A DNA stretch of 14,803 nt from CAZXVU01 sp964644465 (GCA_964644465.1 CAZXVU010000047.1:1-14803), one strand, 5' to 3'. Positions 1 through 6,951 are shown, counted from the stretch's first letter. Numbers and translations: made by a program. The notes: generated from the letters alone by a model not told the origin.

Positions 1-244
1 CTAAAAGCCTGTCCAGCAATCCTTCTTTTTTCCAACGAAGATACCACCTGTGAGACGCTGATTTAGATGCGTATTCCGGCGTGTTTGGGATCGAAGTCCA
101 TTTGATCTTCCCAATGAGGACGATCAGGATCGAATTCAAAACAGCCCGCCAAGGCGTATGGGGCTTCCCTTTCTTGGGACGCGGAAGCGGAAATATCGGC
201 TGAAGCTGCTCCCATTGCAAATCTGTTAATGGTTGGTATGTCAT
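1..244 (-). CDS. DUF4096-type (IS5/IS402 transposase N-terminal domain) protein, C-terminus beyond window
   Basis: The minus-strand frame is open from the ATG at 244 to the window edge (81 codons read). It begins MTYQPLTDLQWEQLQPIF, then GKPHTPWRAVLNSIL, IKWTSIP and SHRWYLRWKKEGLLDRLL. This is the pattern of the DUF4096 domain found at the N-terminus of IS5/IS402-type transposases (LTDxQWxxLxPLxP, GRP, RxVLNAIL, WRxLP, RRFxRW). The catalytic DDE region would lie outside the window, so it cannot be said whether this is a whole transposase or a stand-alone domain. The start is two bases after the stop of the 132-aa gene (TAATAATG), so translational coupling is likely. A paralogue at 6952-7281 shares more than half of the aligned residues, has the same upstream neighbour, and is only 109 aa long. 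A short stand-alone protein is therefore plausible here too. Confidence 0.75.
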   Translation of the reverse strand, partial: MTYQPLTDLQWEQLQPIFPLPRPKKGKPHTPWRAVLNSILIVLIGKIKWTSIPNTPEYASKSASHRWYLRWKKEGLLDRLL

Positions 245-246
245 TA

Positions 247-645
247 TTAAACTCCTATTATATTAGCTTTTGAATGTTTCTTCTTATGCTCTTCTTCAGG
301 TCTAATGCTGCGAAGCTTCTGCTGGATCTCTGCTACAAGATCTGCATCTTCGCGCGATAGATTGAGAGCCTTTTCGTTAAACGCAGCAAATTGGGAAGGA
401 TCTATCCCTGTAAGCTTGCTGATCTGGTCCATTTGCGATTCAAGAGCGCTCTTCATTTCCATGGAAAGATAGAGTGCGTTTTCCCGTTCTGCAGGATCTT
501 TAGATTCGAATTTCTCACGTATTTCACTGAAAAGACGCATTGTCTCCTCTACGAGAAATCGAAGCTTTTCAGAAGAAACAGATGTAGGATCCTCAAAGGT
601 TTCTTGGAGGCTTCTTTTATAGTTTTCAATCAAGCTATTATCCAT
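247..645 (-). CDS. Small helical protein of unknown function (132 aa), paralogue of the 7286-7678 product
   Basis: I do not recognise a named family. The protein is predicted almost wholly helical and charged, with segments such as EETMRLFSEIREKF and SMEMKSALESQMDQISKL, then TGIDPSQFAAFNE and a lysine/histidine-rich tail (EEEHKKKHSKANIIGV). No signal peptide or membrane segment is visible. The product at 7286-7678 is a clear paralogue with the same block order, and the same DUF4096 ORF follows it. The gene is divergent from gene A across a 273-bp AT-rich spacer. The C-terminal half aligns without gaps to the C-terminal half of A/A' (Gly, aromatic, Glu-Asn, Gln positions), so it may belong to the same remote family. 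Size and helicity would suit a small chaperone or regulator, but there is no TPR pattern as in translocator chaperones of the LcrH/SycD type. Function is unassigned. No strong Shine-Dalgarno is seen before the ATG at 645. Confidence 0.8.
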   Translation of the reverse strand: MDNSLIENYKRSLQETFEDPTSVSSEKLRFLVEETMRLFSEIREKFESKDPAERENALYLSMEMKSALESQMDQISKLTGIDPSQFAAFNEKALNLSREDADLVAEIQQKLRSIRPEEEHKKKHSKANIIGV

Positions 646-918
646 AAGTATCTTATAGTAAGTTATTTACAGCTATATTAAATGTTCTCTTTAATGCGTT
701 TAATTTTAATCCCTATTTCCATCCAGTATAAACTATTTAAAATAATGTTTAATAAAGAAAAAGCGTTTTTATATTAAGATTTATTAACAATATTTACATT
801 ACATTAACAAAGCTTAAAGTTTAATATATTAACATAAAATTAACTTTAAAATGTAAATAAAATCTGATAAGATCAATGTTATGGAATAATTTAAACTTAT
901 TAAAAAGCGAGATAAACA
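646..918. promoter_or_regulatory. AT-rich divergent intergenic region of unit 1
   Basis: This spacer separates the minus-strand 132-aa gene from gene A and should carry both promoters. It is strikingly AT-rich compared with the genes beside it. The heptamer ATTAACA occurs at 783-789, 803-809 and 828-834, with a near match ATTAACT at 839-845. The intervals of 20, 25 and 11 bp include approximate helical-turn spacings. A weak promoter-like pair for gene A is TTTAAA at 845-850 and TAAGAT at 868-873, 17 bp apart. It is not strong enough to assert. No other gene is seen here. Confidence 0.4.
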
Positions 919-1281
919 ATGGATTTAAAAGAAACGATTCAAGATGCGAAGAGGACAGCGCCAGAGAATATCATCATCCAGAACCTCATCCAGGATTTTG
1001 AAGATTTCTCCGAACTGGTTAGCAACCGCAATACAGAAGAAAATTATCCAGAGAAATTGAACGAATGCCAAAGACGGTTGAGCTCATCCTTTGCAAGAGT
1101 CGCTGCTTTCTACGGCTTCTCGGTGAAACAAATGCAGGAATATCTCGAAAATCCAAAGAATTTTAACCCAGCGGACTGGGAACACATCCAAGTAATAAAA
1201 CGACAAATTGCTGTGAATCTAGATTTACCGACCGATACACCGAAAAGTCCGAAAATTAAAAACAAACATCTAAAAATATAA
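919..1281 (+). CDS. Gene A: small helical protein of unknown function (120 aa), first gene of unit 1
   Basis: No named family is recognised. The protein is mostly helical and charged. The middle has LNECQRRLSSSFARVAAFYG, followed by KQMQEYLENPKNFNPADWE and a basic, hydrophobic tail KSPKIKNKHLKI. The start at 919 (MDLKETIQDAK) matches the start of the paralogue A' (MKLQEIIQDAK), which fixes it, although the ribosome-binding site is only a weak GCGAG. A' is 5 aa longer because of a small insertion near residue 40. The motif ENPKNFNPADWE is identical in both copies, with 30 identical bases beneath it. The gene leads the cluster and ends 10 bp before B, so the six genes are probably one operon. 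Position and size are compatible with a secretion chaperone or regulator, but nothing in the sequence proves it. Confidence 0.85.
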   Translation: MDLKETIQDAKRTAPENIIIQNLIQDFEDFSELVSNRNTEENYPEKLNECQRRLSSSFARVAAFYGFSVKQMQEYLENPKNFNPADWEHIQVIKRQIAVNLDLPTDTPKSPKIKNKHLKI

Positions 1282-1291
1282 GGAGATAACA

Positions 1292-2203
1292 ATGTCAACA
1301 CCCCTTCCAGTTCCCCCATCGACCGACCCTAACTATCAGTTCGTAATAGATTATAACAAACTTTTAACATCGGCTAATGACCATGCACAGGCTGTACAAG
1401 ATCACGACACCGACTTAGCCAATTATCGCACTATTGTTCTCGTAAAACTGGACAGTCTTAAGACTGTCGATGAAATCATGGCTTATCTTGAAGCGTATGT
1501 CTTCCAAAATTCAGGGACTGACCCAGCGCATACTAACGATACGATCCTGGGTGTTTTTGGAGATGACGTCTCTACTGACGGTAAATCATTACAAGTGAAC
1601 AGCGTTTTAACGCAGGTACATAATGATATCGAAAAATTGACCAGCAATGATTCGACCGATCCAATAGTAGGCCCACAGATTGTAAAAGATGCAGCGACAG
1701 ACCTTGATTCGATTTTGAATTCCTTAAAGAACAACGTCAATTTACAAGGATCGATCGATCCAACTTCCCTTCTGAACTTCCAGCAAACCGATACGACTTT
1801 GCGGGGTGAGTTCTGGATACAGGGAGACGATGCCAATAACCCAACTTGGAATGGAAGCCCAACACCTGGCGCAAGCGACAGATACTACTTCATTGAAGGT
1901 ACTACGCCGACTCCGCCGCCAACCGATCCTTCAGCACCCTGGTACGACACTTCTTTTGGACAGATGCAAACGTATATGAAACAACCTGGAGACCAAAACG
2001 ATTCGACAGAGGCCTATAAGGGACTGACCGATAATTTTAATGCAGACGCATCGATGTCGCAGTCGATCAACTCCGCTGTGAATGAACAGCTCAACCAGAT
2101 TACGAATTTTATAAAAACTGTTCTGGGATTTTACGACAACGGCATCCTGCAGCCCCATTCGAAGCTGGTCGGAGTTGCTGTTCAGAATGAAATTAGCAAA
2201 TAA
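1292..2203 (+). CDS. Gene B: putative exported protein (303 aa), possible T3SS tip-like or accessory translocon component
   Basis: AAGGAG precedes the ATG and the start is identical to that of B' (MSTPLPVPPSTDPNYQF). The N-terminus is Pro/Ser/Thr-rich with no Sec signal peptide, as is common for T3SS substrates. Residues about 15-75 and 105-150 look helical. Residues about 165-230 are rich in Pro, Gly, Trp and Tyr and hold the main differences from B' (for example GSPTPGASDRYYFIEGTTPT). The last 60 residues form a long amphipathic helix region (SMSQSINSAVNEQLNQITNF, then IKTVLGFYDNGILQ) and are almost invariant between the copies. A roughly 300-aa protein with a long C-terminal helix encoded next to translocators recalls needle-tip proteins (LcrV/IpaD/SipD). 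That link rests on architecture only and I see no decisive sequence match. No cysteine is present. It lies 10 bp after A and 10 bp before C. Confidence 0.85.
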   Translation: MSTPLPVPPSTDPNYQFVIDYNKLLTSANDHAQAVQDHDTDLANYRTIVLVKLDSLKTVDEIMAYLEAYVFQNSGTDPAHTNDTILGVFGDDVSTDGKSLQVNSVLTQVHNDIEKLTSNDSTDPIVGPQIVKDAATDLDSILNSLKNNVNLQGSIDPTSLLNFQQTDTTLRGEFWIQGDDANNPTWNGSPTPGASDRYYFIEGTTPTPPPTDPSAPWYDTSFGQMQTYMKQPGDQNDSTEAYKGLTDNFNADASMSQSINSAVNEQLNQITNFIKTVLGFYDNGILQPHSKLVGVAVQNEISK

Positions 2204-2209
2204 GGGTGA
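2202..2209 (+). promoter_or_regulatory. Ribosome-binding site that fixes the start of gene C
   Basis: AAGGGTGA overlaps the stop codon of B and stands 4 bases before the ATG at 2214. An in-frame upstream ATG at 2175 would add 13 residues, but it lies inside B, lacks this site, and is not used in the paralogue C'. The 2214 start is therefore preferred. Confidence 0.7.
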
Positions 2210-2213
2210 AACT

Positions 2214-2618
2214 ATGAGCGATTCAATAATAGCACTTGCCCAAGGGATAGGAGCCCAAGCCGATGCAAACACGGATGCCTCTATGACAACAGGCATTTCT
2301 GTAATCACGCTGATTGCAGCCTTTTTACCCTTGCAACAAGCTTGGTCCAAAACTTTGGGTACCGATGCGGAACAGGTTTATCAAGATAACCTGAAAATTC
2401 CTGGACATCCGGAACAAACAGCAGTGGTGGCAGCTGATACGCAGCAGAAAAATATTGATACCACACAATCGGATCTTGAAACGGGAAATATAGACAACAT
2501 CATTCAGAGTCAAAAGGCGCAAGCGCAAATTCTCGGGAGTTCAATGGATCAAATTTATTCCCTTGAAGAACCGGTCCTTGAATTGCTCAAAATGATGTCG
2601 GACCTAAATCATAATTAA
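2214..2618 (+). CDS. Gene C: small protein of unknown function (134 aa), possible T3SS-exported subunit
   Basis: No family is recognised. From the chosen start the product begins MSDSIIALAQGIGAQADA, identical to the start of C'. A hydrophobic stretch ISVITLIAAFLPLQQAW spans residues about 24-40, followed by a Pro-containing turn (KIPGHPEQ). The remainder is a Gln/Asp-rich helical region ending DLNHN. There is no cleavable signal peptide, since the hydrophobic stretch is internal and follows a polar N-terminus with no basic n-region. C' has the same length, and most changes are conservative. One membrane-capable helix plus polar helices would suit a secreted filament, needle-like or membrane-inserting accessory subunit, but that is speculation. 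It starts 10 bp after B and ends 14 bp before D, which supports cotranscription. Confidence 0.85.
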   Translation: MSDSIIALAQGIGAQADANTDASMTTGISVITLIAAFLPLQQAWSKTLGTDAEQVYQDNLKIPGHPEQTAVVAADTQQKNIDTTQSDLETGNIDNIIQSQKAQAQILGSSMDQIYSLEEPVLELLKMMSDLNHN

Positions 2619-2632
2619 AAAAAGGAAATATT

Positions 2633-3181
2633 ATGGGTTATAATTCATTTGAATTTGCAGACGAAGTATCTACTAGCTTATTAGGCAATGAGAACACGTT
2701 GGCTGTAGCCAATTTAAATCTAAATATCTGGACTACCACGAATGCCGAATTATCAAAAGCATGGCAGCTCGGCGATCCAAATAATCCTGTCAATCAGGCA
2801 ATCGCGGCATTGAACTCAGATCCTAAGAATCCCCAGCCAGCTCAAATAACGGCTTTTCTCTCCTATTGGATGTCGAGCAACAATTTTTTATCTGAATTTT
2901 CATCATCAAGCATCACTCAGTTATTGAACAAACTTTCAATCAATTGGGATACAGGTACAGGTTCCGCCTCACCGACTCAGCAATCTGAAATTCAACAGTT
3001 TGGAAACCTGGTCTCGGCGACAGGGCAGATTGAAACTTCTGACGGCTCTGGAGAAACAAAGACTCAAGGATCCTTTATTTCACAAGCTGTGAGTGCGCAG
3101 CAATCAATATCCGATGCGGGTAATTCGGCAATTGGAATTTTGCAAACAGTTTCAGGGTTGACACAGACAAGTTTTTTATAA
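2633..3181 (+). CDS. Gene D: small protein of unknown function (182 aa), possible T3SS-exported subunit
   Basis: The start has a good AAGGA site, and its first nine residues (MGYNSFEFA) are shared with D'. Residues 1-55 (containing GNENTLAVA and AWQLGDPNN) and residues about 106-182 (containing GETKTQGSFISQAVSAQQ and ending GLTQTSFL) are nearly invariant between D and D'. Residues about 56-105 differ strongly. Composition is rich in Ser, Thr, Asn, Gln and Ala with no cysteine, no signal peptide and no clear membrane helix. This is typical of T3SS substrates but not diagnostic. No named family is recognised. D lies 14 bp after C and 35 bp before E, inside the same operon. The strictly conserved C-terminal helix is a likely contact surface. 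Confidence 0.85.
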   Translation: MGYNSFEFADEVSTSLLGNENTLAVANLNLNIWTTTNAELSKAWQLGDPNNPVNQAIAALNSDPKNPQPAQITAFLSYWMSSNNFLSEFSSSSITQLLNKLSINWDTGTGSASPTQQSEIQQFGNLVSATGQIETSDGSGETKTQGSFISQAVSAQQSISDAGNSAIGILQTVSGLTQTSFL

Positions 3182-3216
3182 GAAACAAAAAAATAATAAT
3201 ACAAATAAGGTGACAA

Positions 3217-5634
3217 ATGACAACAACTACAAAAACTCAAAGTACAGGCAGCGATGACGGTTCGGCGCAATATATTGCCCAAATGATTGCAGACGCTGCA
3301 GAAGCTCAAACTTTAATTGACGAAATCGGCACAGCTGCCAAGGATCTAGCCCAGCAGGAAGCCCTAATTGGCGAATTGACGACAATATTTGAAGATTTTT
3401 TTGGGATGAGTCCCACAGATGCTGCCGCAGAGGCGAACAAGATGTGTCCGCAAGCTGCAGCCGATCAAGCGGTGATCACTGCTGATGAAGCCGTATTAAA
3501 TACCTTAGGAACCGGTTACGTGGGTCTAGAAAATGCGATCAACGGACTTCTTTCAGGTTTATTCACAGCAGGCACTCATTTTGATGGAAATCTGGATCAA
3601 GACATTACAAATGTAACTACCTATATCAGTCAAATAACCGCTGCGATGAAAGATCAAGCCCAAGTCGATTTATTATACGCAAAAATGAACCAAGATACCG
3701 GCGACGACGCATCTCTTTTAAATGATGCTATTGCCATGATGAAGGCTAACAGCGCAGAAAGCGGTCAGCTTGTCGGATTGCAAGGTGTATTGAGCGCGGC
3801 GCTGGTCACTTTAACGAACCAGTATAATGCCGCTAAAGAAAACTACGATAGCTATAGCTGGTTAGACGGCCTTACCTATTTCTGCGGTTCGGAACGGGAC
3901 CACATGGATGAAGATGAAGCCATCATGCGAAATTGCGATGACATGAGAGCGATGATCAATAATGTTTTGGGAGATATCGGCCCTGTGATCGCTGCCCTGC
4001 AGTCTCAAGTTTTTGCTGTAGCTTCACTCTCGATCGATAAAATTTTGAAGCAAATCATCAGTATCATACTAGACCCTACAAAGAGCAATGCGGAAAAAGC
4101 AGGCCAAATCAAGTATTTGATGGCGCTCGCGCTCGGTATCTTGAGCATGGTTGAATCGGATGCTGCGCAGCTTAAAGCTGAGAATCAAAAAACAATGTCC
4201 AATTCAATGACCTTTGCAGTCCAAATGAATATAAGCGACGAAAAGTCGCAGTACAATGAGCTCCAAAGCGAGTTGAAACATGCTAGTGAAATGAAAACAC
4301 TCATGTCTATTGCGAAACCGCTCATAGAAGTTGCGGGGATGCTGCTAGCTCCGGGAATTTTAACGTTCATTCTCATGTTAGCTCTGACTATTGCCGACAA
4401 CGTTGTCGTCGCAAAAGACAAAGATGGCAACGATGTTACCGCCATGGACGAGGTGACTTCACAAGTTGCAACCATGTTCTCCAAAATGGGAGTCGCTAAT
4501 GCGCAATTGGCTGCCGAAATCACCGTAGGCGTTCTTGAAGTCATTGTTTGCCTGGGCGGAAGCGAAGGCATGTCAAAAGTAGCGTCAGAAGCTACCGAAG
4601 AAGTGGCTGCGAATGTTGCTAGAGAAGTCGCCGAAGTGGCCACAAAATTAGTCAACGAGACAGTTCAAGCAGCCGTTGCTGCTGCACAGAACGCTGGCAA
4701 AACGGTCACTGCCGACGCGATAGCCGAGACAAGACAAGTTGTGCAGGAAACTGTAGATAAAGCGGTTCAAAAAGCGATCCAAAAAACGATCCAGCAGTTT
4801 ATCAACCAAGCTGGCTCGCAATTGATCCCTCAATTGATCAGAACCGGTATCAAAGAAAGCACCACGAGCTTGGCGGTAATGATTGCCAAGTCAGCCGAAC
4901 AAAGTTGCGTTACAGCGGCTAAAGAGGCTGCTGAACTCGCTGCTAAGGATGTTTCATTCTTCGCAGAGGCTGCTGCACAAAATGCTGAGATCTTGCCAGA
5001 ACAAATTGCAGAAGTCGCGAATAAAGCTGCAAATCAAGCCGTAGCCAATATCACAGGCTCTACAGCTAAAGATGTGGCTTCAGCGACAGAGAGAACTACA
5101 GCAAGAAGAGTATTTACCACGGTCGGTTCCGTCGCTCTTTATAATGCGGCGAATAATGGTAATATCACCGACTTGGTCACTGAAATCATCAAGAAATCGG
5201 GCAAGGATACCGATGATGATAGCATCAAAAAAATTCTCGAAGTCATCAAGATCCTTGAAAGCGTACTTGCTGCATTCGCCCTCGCATGGGGTACAGGCAT
5301 GTTGCAAACGACGACATTCGAAAGCGCATCTACGGCTCTGCTCCAACTGGGCGCATTGGCTCAAATGACGGGTACAGGATTGTCAGCGGTCTCTAATGCT
5401 GGACAAGCCGATGCCGAAATGAAAGAGGCTCCATTAGTGAAAAGCATTAACGAACTCTCAGTGAGTAACGAAATGCTGCAATTCATGTTGGATCAGCTGA
5501 ATAAGGACGCAAAAGTAGAAAGCGACCACTTCCTTAAACAGGAACAGGAACACGCAACTGACTACACCACTATTTCTCATCTTGAAGATAGCGGTAAGCG
5601 GCTTGCACAGGTCCTCTCTCAACTAGCGGTATAA
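3217..5634 (+). CDS. Gene E: putative large hydrophobic T3SS translocator (SctE/IpaB/SipB/CopB-like), 805 aa
   Basis: TAAGG stands 6 bases before the ATG. The N-terminus is Thr/Ser-rich (MTTTTKTQSTGSDDG) with no Sec signal. Domains in order: a helical region (about 15-290) holding the motif TYFCGSERDHM...RNCDDMR with Cys223, His229 and Cys240; a hydrophobic helix at about 298-312 (LMALALGILSMV); the main hydrophobic segment at about 369-396 (GMLLAPGILTFILMLALTI) followed by DKDGNDVTAMD; a second hydrophobic segment at about 435-450; a long Ala-rich coiled-coil-like region at about 455-660; a hydrophobic stretch at about 679-695 (VLAAFALAWGTGML); and a C-terminal amphipathic helix ending DYTTISHLEDSGKRLAQ. 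This order resembles SctE translocators, which form the host-membrane pore with SctB. It is longer than the usual 400-600 aa of that family. Gene F, the likely partner, follows 26 bp downstream. Family assignment is inference from architecture. A phage tape-measure protein is the main alternative and seems less likely. Confidence 0.6.
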   Translation: MTTTTKTQSTGSDDGSAQYIAQMIADAAEAQTLIDEIGTAAKDLAQQEALIGELTTIFEDFFGMSPTDAAAEANKMCPQAAADQAVITADEAVLNTLGTGYVGLENAINGLLSGLFTAGTHFDGNLDQDITNVTTYISQITAAMKDQAQVDLLYAKMNQDTGDDASLLNDAIAMMKANSAESGQLVGLQGVLSAALVTLTNQYNAAKENYDSYSWLDGLTYFCGSERDHMDEDEAIMRNCDDMRAMINNVLGDIGPVIAALQSQVFAVASLSIDKILKQIISIILDPTKSNAEKAGQIKYLMALALGILSMVESDAAQLKAENQKTMSNSMTFAVQMNISDEKSQYNELQSELKHASEMKTLMSIAKPLIEVAGMLLAPGILTFILMLALTIADNVVVAKDKDGNDVTAMDEVTSQVATMFSKMGVANAQLAAEITVGVLEVIVCLGGSEGMSKVASEATEEVAANVAREVAEVATKLVNETVQAAVAAAQNAGKTVTADAIAETRQVVQETVDKAVQKAIQKTIQQFINQAGSQLIPQLIRTGIKESTTSLAVMIAKSAEQSCVTAAKEAAELAAKDVSFFAEAAAQNAEILPEQIAEVANKAANQAVANITGSTAKDVASATERTTARRVFTTVGSVALYNAANNGNITDLVTEIIKKSGKDTDDDSIKKILEVIKILESVLAAFALAWGTGMLQTTTFESASTALLQLGALAQMTGTGLSAVSNAGQADAEMKEAPLVKSINELSVSNEMLQFMLDQLNKDAKVESDHFLKQEQEHATDYTTISHLEDSGKRLAQVLSQLAV

Positions 5635-5648
5635 AAAATAATAAAAAT

Positions 5649-5655
5649 AAGGTGA
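5649..5655 (+). promoter_or_regulatory. Ribosome-binding site that fixes the start of gene F
   Basis: AAGGTGA is followed 5 bases later by the ATG at 5661. An in-frame GTG at 5652 lies inside this site, so the three extra codons it would add are unlikely to be translated. Confidence 0.65.
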
Positions 5656-5660
5656 AAACA

Positions 5661-6704
5661 ATGGCACAGACAAACACAGATAATAAAGTTCAACTCCCTC
5701 CTTCGGTTTTATTCCAGGGGGGAGGGCAGGATTCCGGCTTTAATACTCTTCCAGCCAATCAGACATTGGCGCTTTTAGAGGCAATGCTGGCAATCCAGAA
5801 ATATGAAAAGACCGTTCTAGATAACAGCGCAGAATTGCAAAAAGAATATGCCATGGCTCTAGGCGGTTCCGTAACAGGAGCAGACGGCAAGGAGACTTTC
5901 AGTGCATCTTCTGGGAATGGGATTATTTCACACCTCTATGAGATCGGTGTGGACGTCGGAACGCAAAAAGCGAATCAGCTAGAGGATGATGCCTTTGGCA
6001 AATTCGCTCAAGCTGGCGTAGGCGCCGCATCTTTAGGCGTCTCAGCTGCTACGTTTATGGCAAAAACAAATCCAGTACTCAATAAAGCTGATGATGACCT
6101 TGTAGATGTTAAGGCAATGGACACTCAGTTGAAGACGCCAGCATCGGATCTCGTAGTAGGCGGTCCAGGCGACGAAATTGAGATGGAAGATTTTGGGGCC
6201 AGAGATCCTGAATTCCAAAATAAAGTGAACGCGAAGATGAAGGGTTGGGCGGACGGTTCAGAACCACTCGATAACTTCCGTGCAAAAAATCCGGATGGAA
6301 CGGTCGATGAAGACCAAGCTGCAATCAATAGGAAAGCAGCTCAGCAAGCTCAAAATCATCCAGACGAACTTGCAAAAATCCAGAAGCGGCTCAATGAGAG
6401 AGAAACCTCAGTTCAAAATCAAAAAGCAACAGCCGAAACTAAATTTAATACGTATCAGCAGTTCATCACGACTGCAACAACGGCTCTGAACAACGTTGCT
6501 GGCGCCACTGCAGAGATCTATCAATCAGCAGATGCTATAGCTGAAGCGAAAGCATCCGCAAATAATACGATCTTGACTACGAACACACAGCAAGTCGTGG
6601 ACGCAGAGCGCAAAGTGGAAGAGAAAGCGCAAGAGGCGCAGCAGCAAATTTCTCAATGGGCTGCCAATTTTGCCCAAGCTGCAGCAGCGCAAGTACACGC
6701 TTAA
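5661..6704 (+). CDS. Gene F: putative small hydrophobic T3SS translocator (SctB/IpaC/YopD/CopD-like), 347 aa
   Basis: The product starts MAQTNTDNKVQLPPSVLFQG, polar and without a Sec signal. Residues about 30-60 are helical (LALLEAMLAIQKYEKTVL). Residues about 115-134 form a mild Ala/Gly-rich hydrophobic segment (FAQAGVGAASLGVSAATFM), the only membrane-capable stretch. An acidic linker follows. Residues about 235-347 form long Gln/Ala-rich coiled-coil helices ending WAANFAQAAAAQVHA. One weak hydrophobic segment plus C-terminal coiled coils, a length near 350 aa and a position directly after the SctE-like gene fit the SctB translocators, which pair with SctE in the host-membrane pore. The evidence is architecture and gene order; I see no unambiguous signature. 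No second copy is visible, because unit 2 has another E at this place. A strong terminator follows within 20 bp, so F ends the unit 1 operon. Confidence 0.55.
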   Translation: MAQTNTDNKVQLPPSVLFQGGGQDSGFNTLPANQTLALLEAMLAIQKYEKTVLDNSAELQKEYAMALGGSVTGADGKETFSASSGNGIISHLYEIGVDVGTQKANQLEDDAFGKFAQAGVGAASLGVSAATFMAKTNPVLNKADDDLVDVKAMDTQLKTPASDLVVGGPGDEIEMEDFGARDPEFQNKVNAKMKGWADGSEPLDNFRAKNPDGTVDEDQAAINRKAAQQAQNHPDELAKIQKRLNERETSVQNQKATAETKFNTYQQFITTATTALNNVAGATAEIYQSADAIAEAKASANNTILTTNTQQVVDAERKVEEKAQEAQQQISQWAANFAQAAAAQVHA

Positions 6705-6720
6705 TAAAAACAAAGATTCT

Positions 6721-6754
6721 AGCCGCTCCCCTATTTTGAGGAGCGGTTTTTTTT
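6721..6754 (+). terminator. Rho-independent terminator of the unit 1 operon
   Basis: CCGCTCC (6723-6729) pairs with GGAGCGG (6740-6746) as a perfect 7-bp GC-rich stem with a 10-base loop, followed by eight T residues (6747-6754). It lies 17 bp after the stop codon of F. Confidence 0.9.
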
Positions 6755-6917
6755 ATCCTTCATATCATTATATCCTTCATATCATTTTTATTGTCCTCAC
6801 CAAATAAGGCCTTTGACACCCTCCTCTGATCAATTCACGCAACAAGGAATCTGAGATCAAGGCTTATAAACATTAATCATTTAGAATGATTTGAAGGATA
6901 CAATGATATGAAGGATA
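6754..6917. repeat. 164-bp inverted-repeat element, MITE-like, with doubled 17-bp units in each arm
   Basis: The left arm (6754-6786) and right arm (6885-6917) are each 33 bp and inverted, matching at 31 of 33 positions; the mismatches are seen by direct comparison. Each arm consists of two tandem copies of a unit near TATCCTTCATATCATTA. The 98-bp interior is non-coding and holds a further imperfect inverted pair (ATAAGGCCTTTGA at 6804-6816 against GATCAAGGCTTAT at 6855-6867). Also, AATCATT at 6875-6881 faces AATGATT at 6885-6891. The whole element could fold into a long hairpin. It sits between the two terminators of converging genes. No clear target-site duplication beyond a possible TA is visible, so calling it a MITE is an inference from size and terminal inverted repeats. 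Confidence 0.6.
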
Positions 6918-6927
6918 TAAAGTGAAT

Positions 6928-6948
6928 ACCCGGCTGCAATAGCCGGGT
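6928..6948 (-). terminator. Probable terminator of the minus-strand DUF4096 gene
   Basis: ACCCGGCT (6928-6935) and AGCCGGGT (6941-6948) form a perfect 8-bp stem with a 5-base loop, only 3 bp past the stop codon of the 109-aa gene. Read on the minus strand, the stem is followed by ATTCACTTT, a weak T-tract, so termination may be partial. Confidence 0.65.
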
Positions 6949-6951
6949 TAA

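Noticed and set aside
247..645. Toxin-antitoxin pair made of the helical gene and the DUF4096 ORF
   Set aside because: The small-gene pairing is suggestive, but neither protein shows a known toxin or antitoxin motif, and DUF4096 is a transposase domain.
2175..2213. N-terminal extension of gene C from an ATG inside B
   Set aside because: The paralogue C' starts at the equivalent of 2214, and the ribosome-binding site lies between the two ATGs.
1931..2350. Minus-strand open frame of 139 codons across the B/C junction
   Set aside because: It is antisense to two well-supported paralogous genes with good ribosome-binding sites and has no conserved counterpart of its own in unit 2.
4185..4655. 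Minus-strand open frame of 156 codons inside E, with similar ones inside E' (12626-12964, 13041-13415, 13088-13441)
   Set aside because: These are shadows of the Ala/Thr-rich coding sequence. Codon-level conservation follows the plus-strand E frame.
3217..5634. E as a phage tail tape-measure protein
   Set aside because: No tail, capsid or lysis genes are nearby. The gene is leaderless with two-segment hydrophobic architecture, is followed by an F-type partner, and is duplicated as a cassette, which fits a translocator better; it is not fully excluded.
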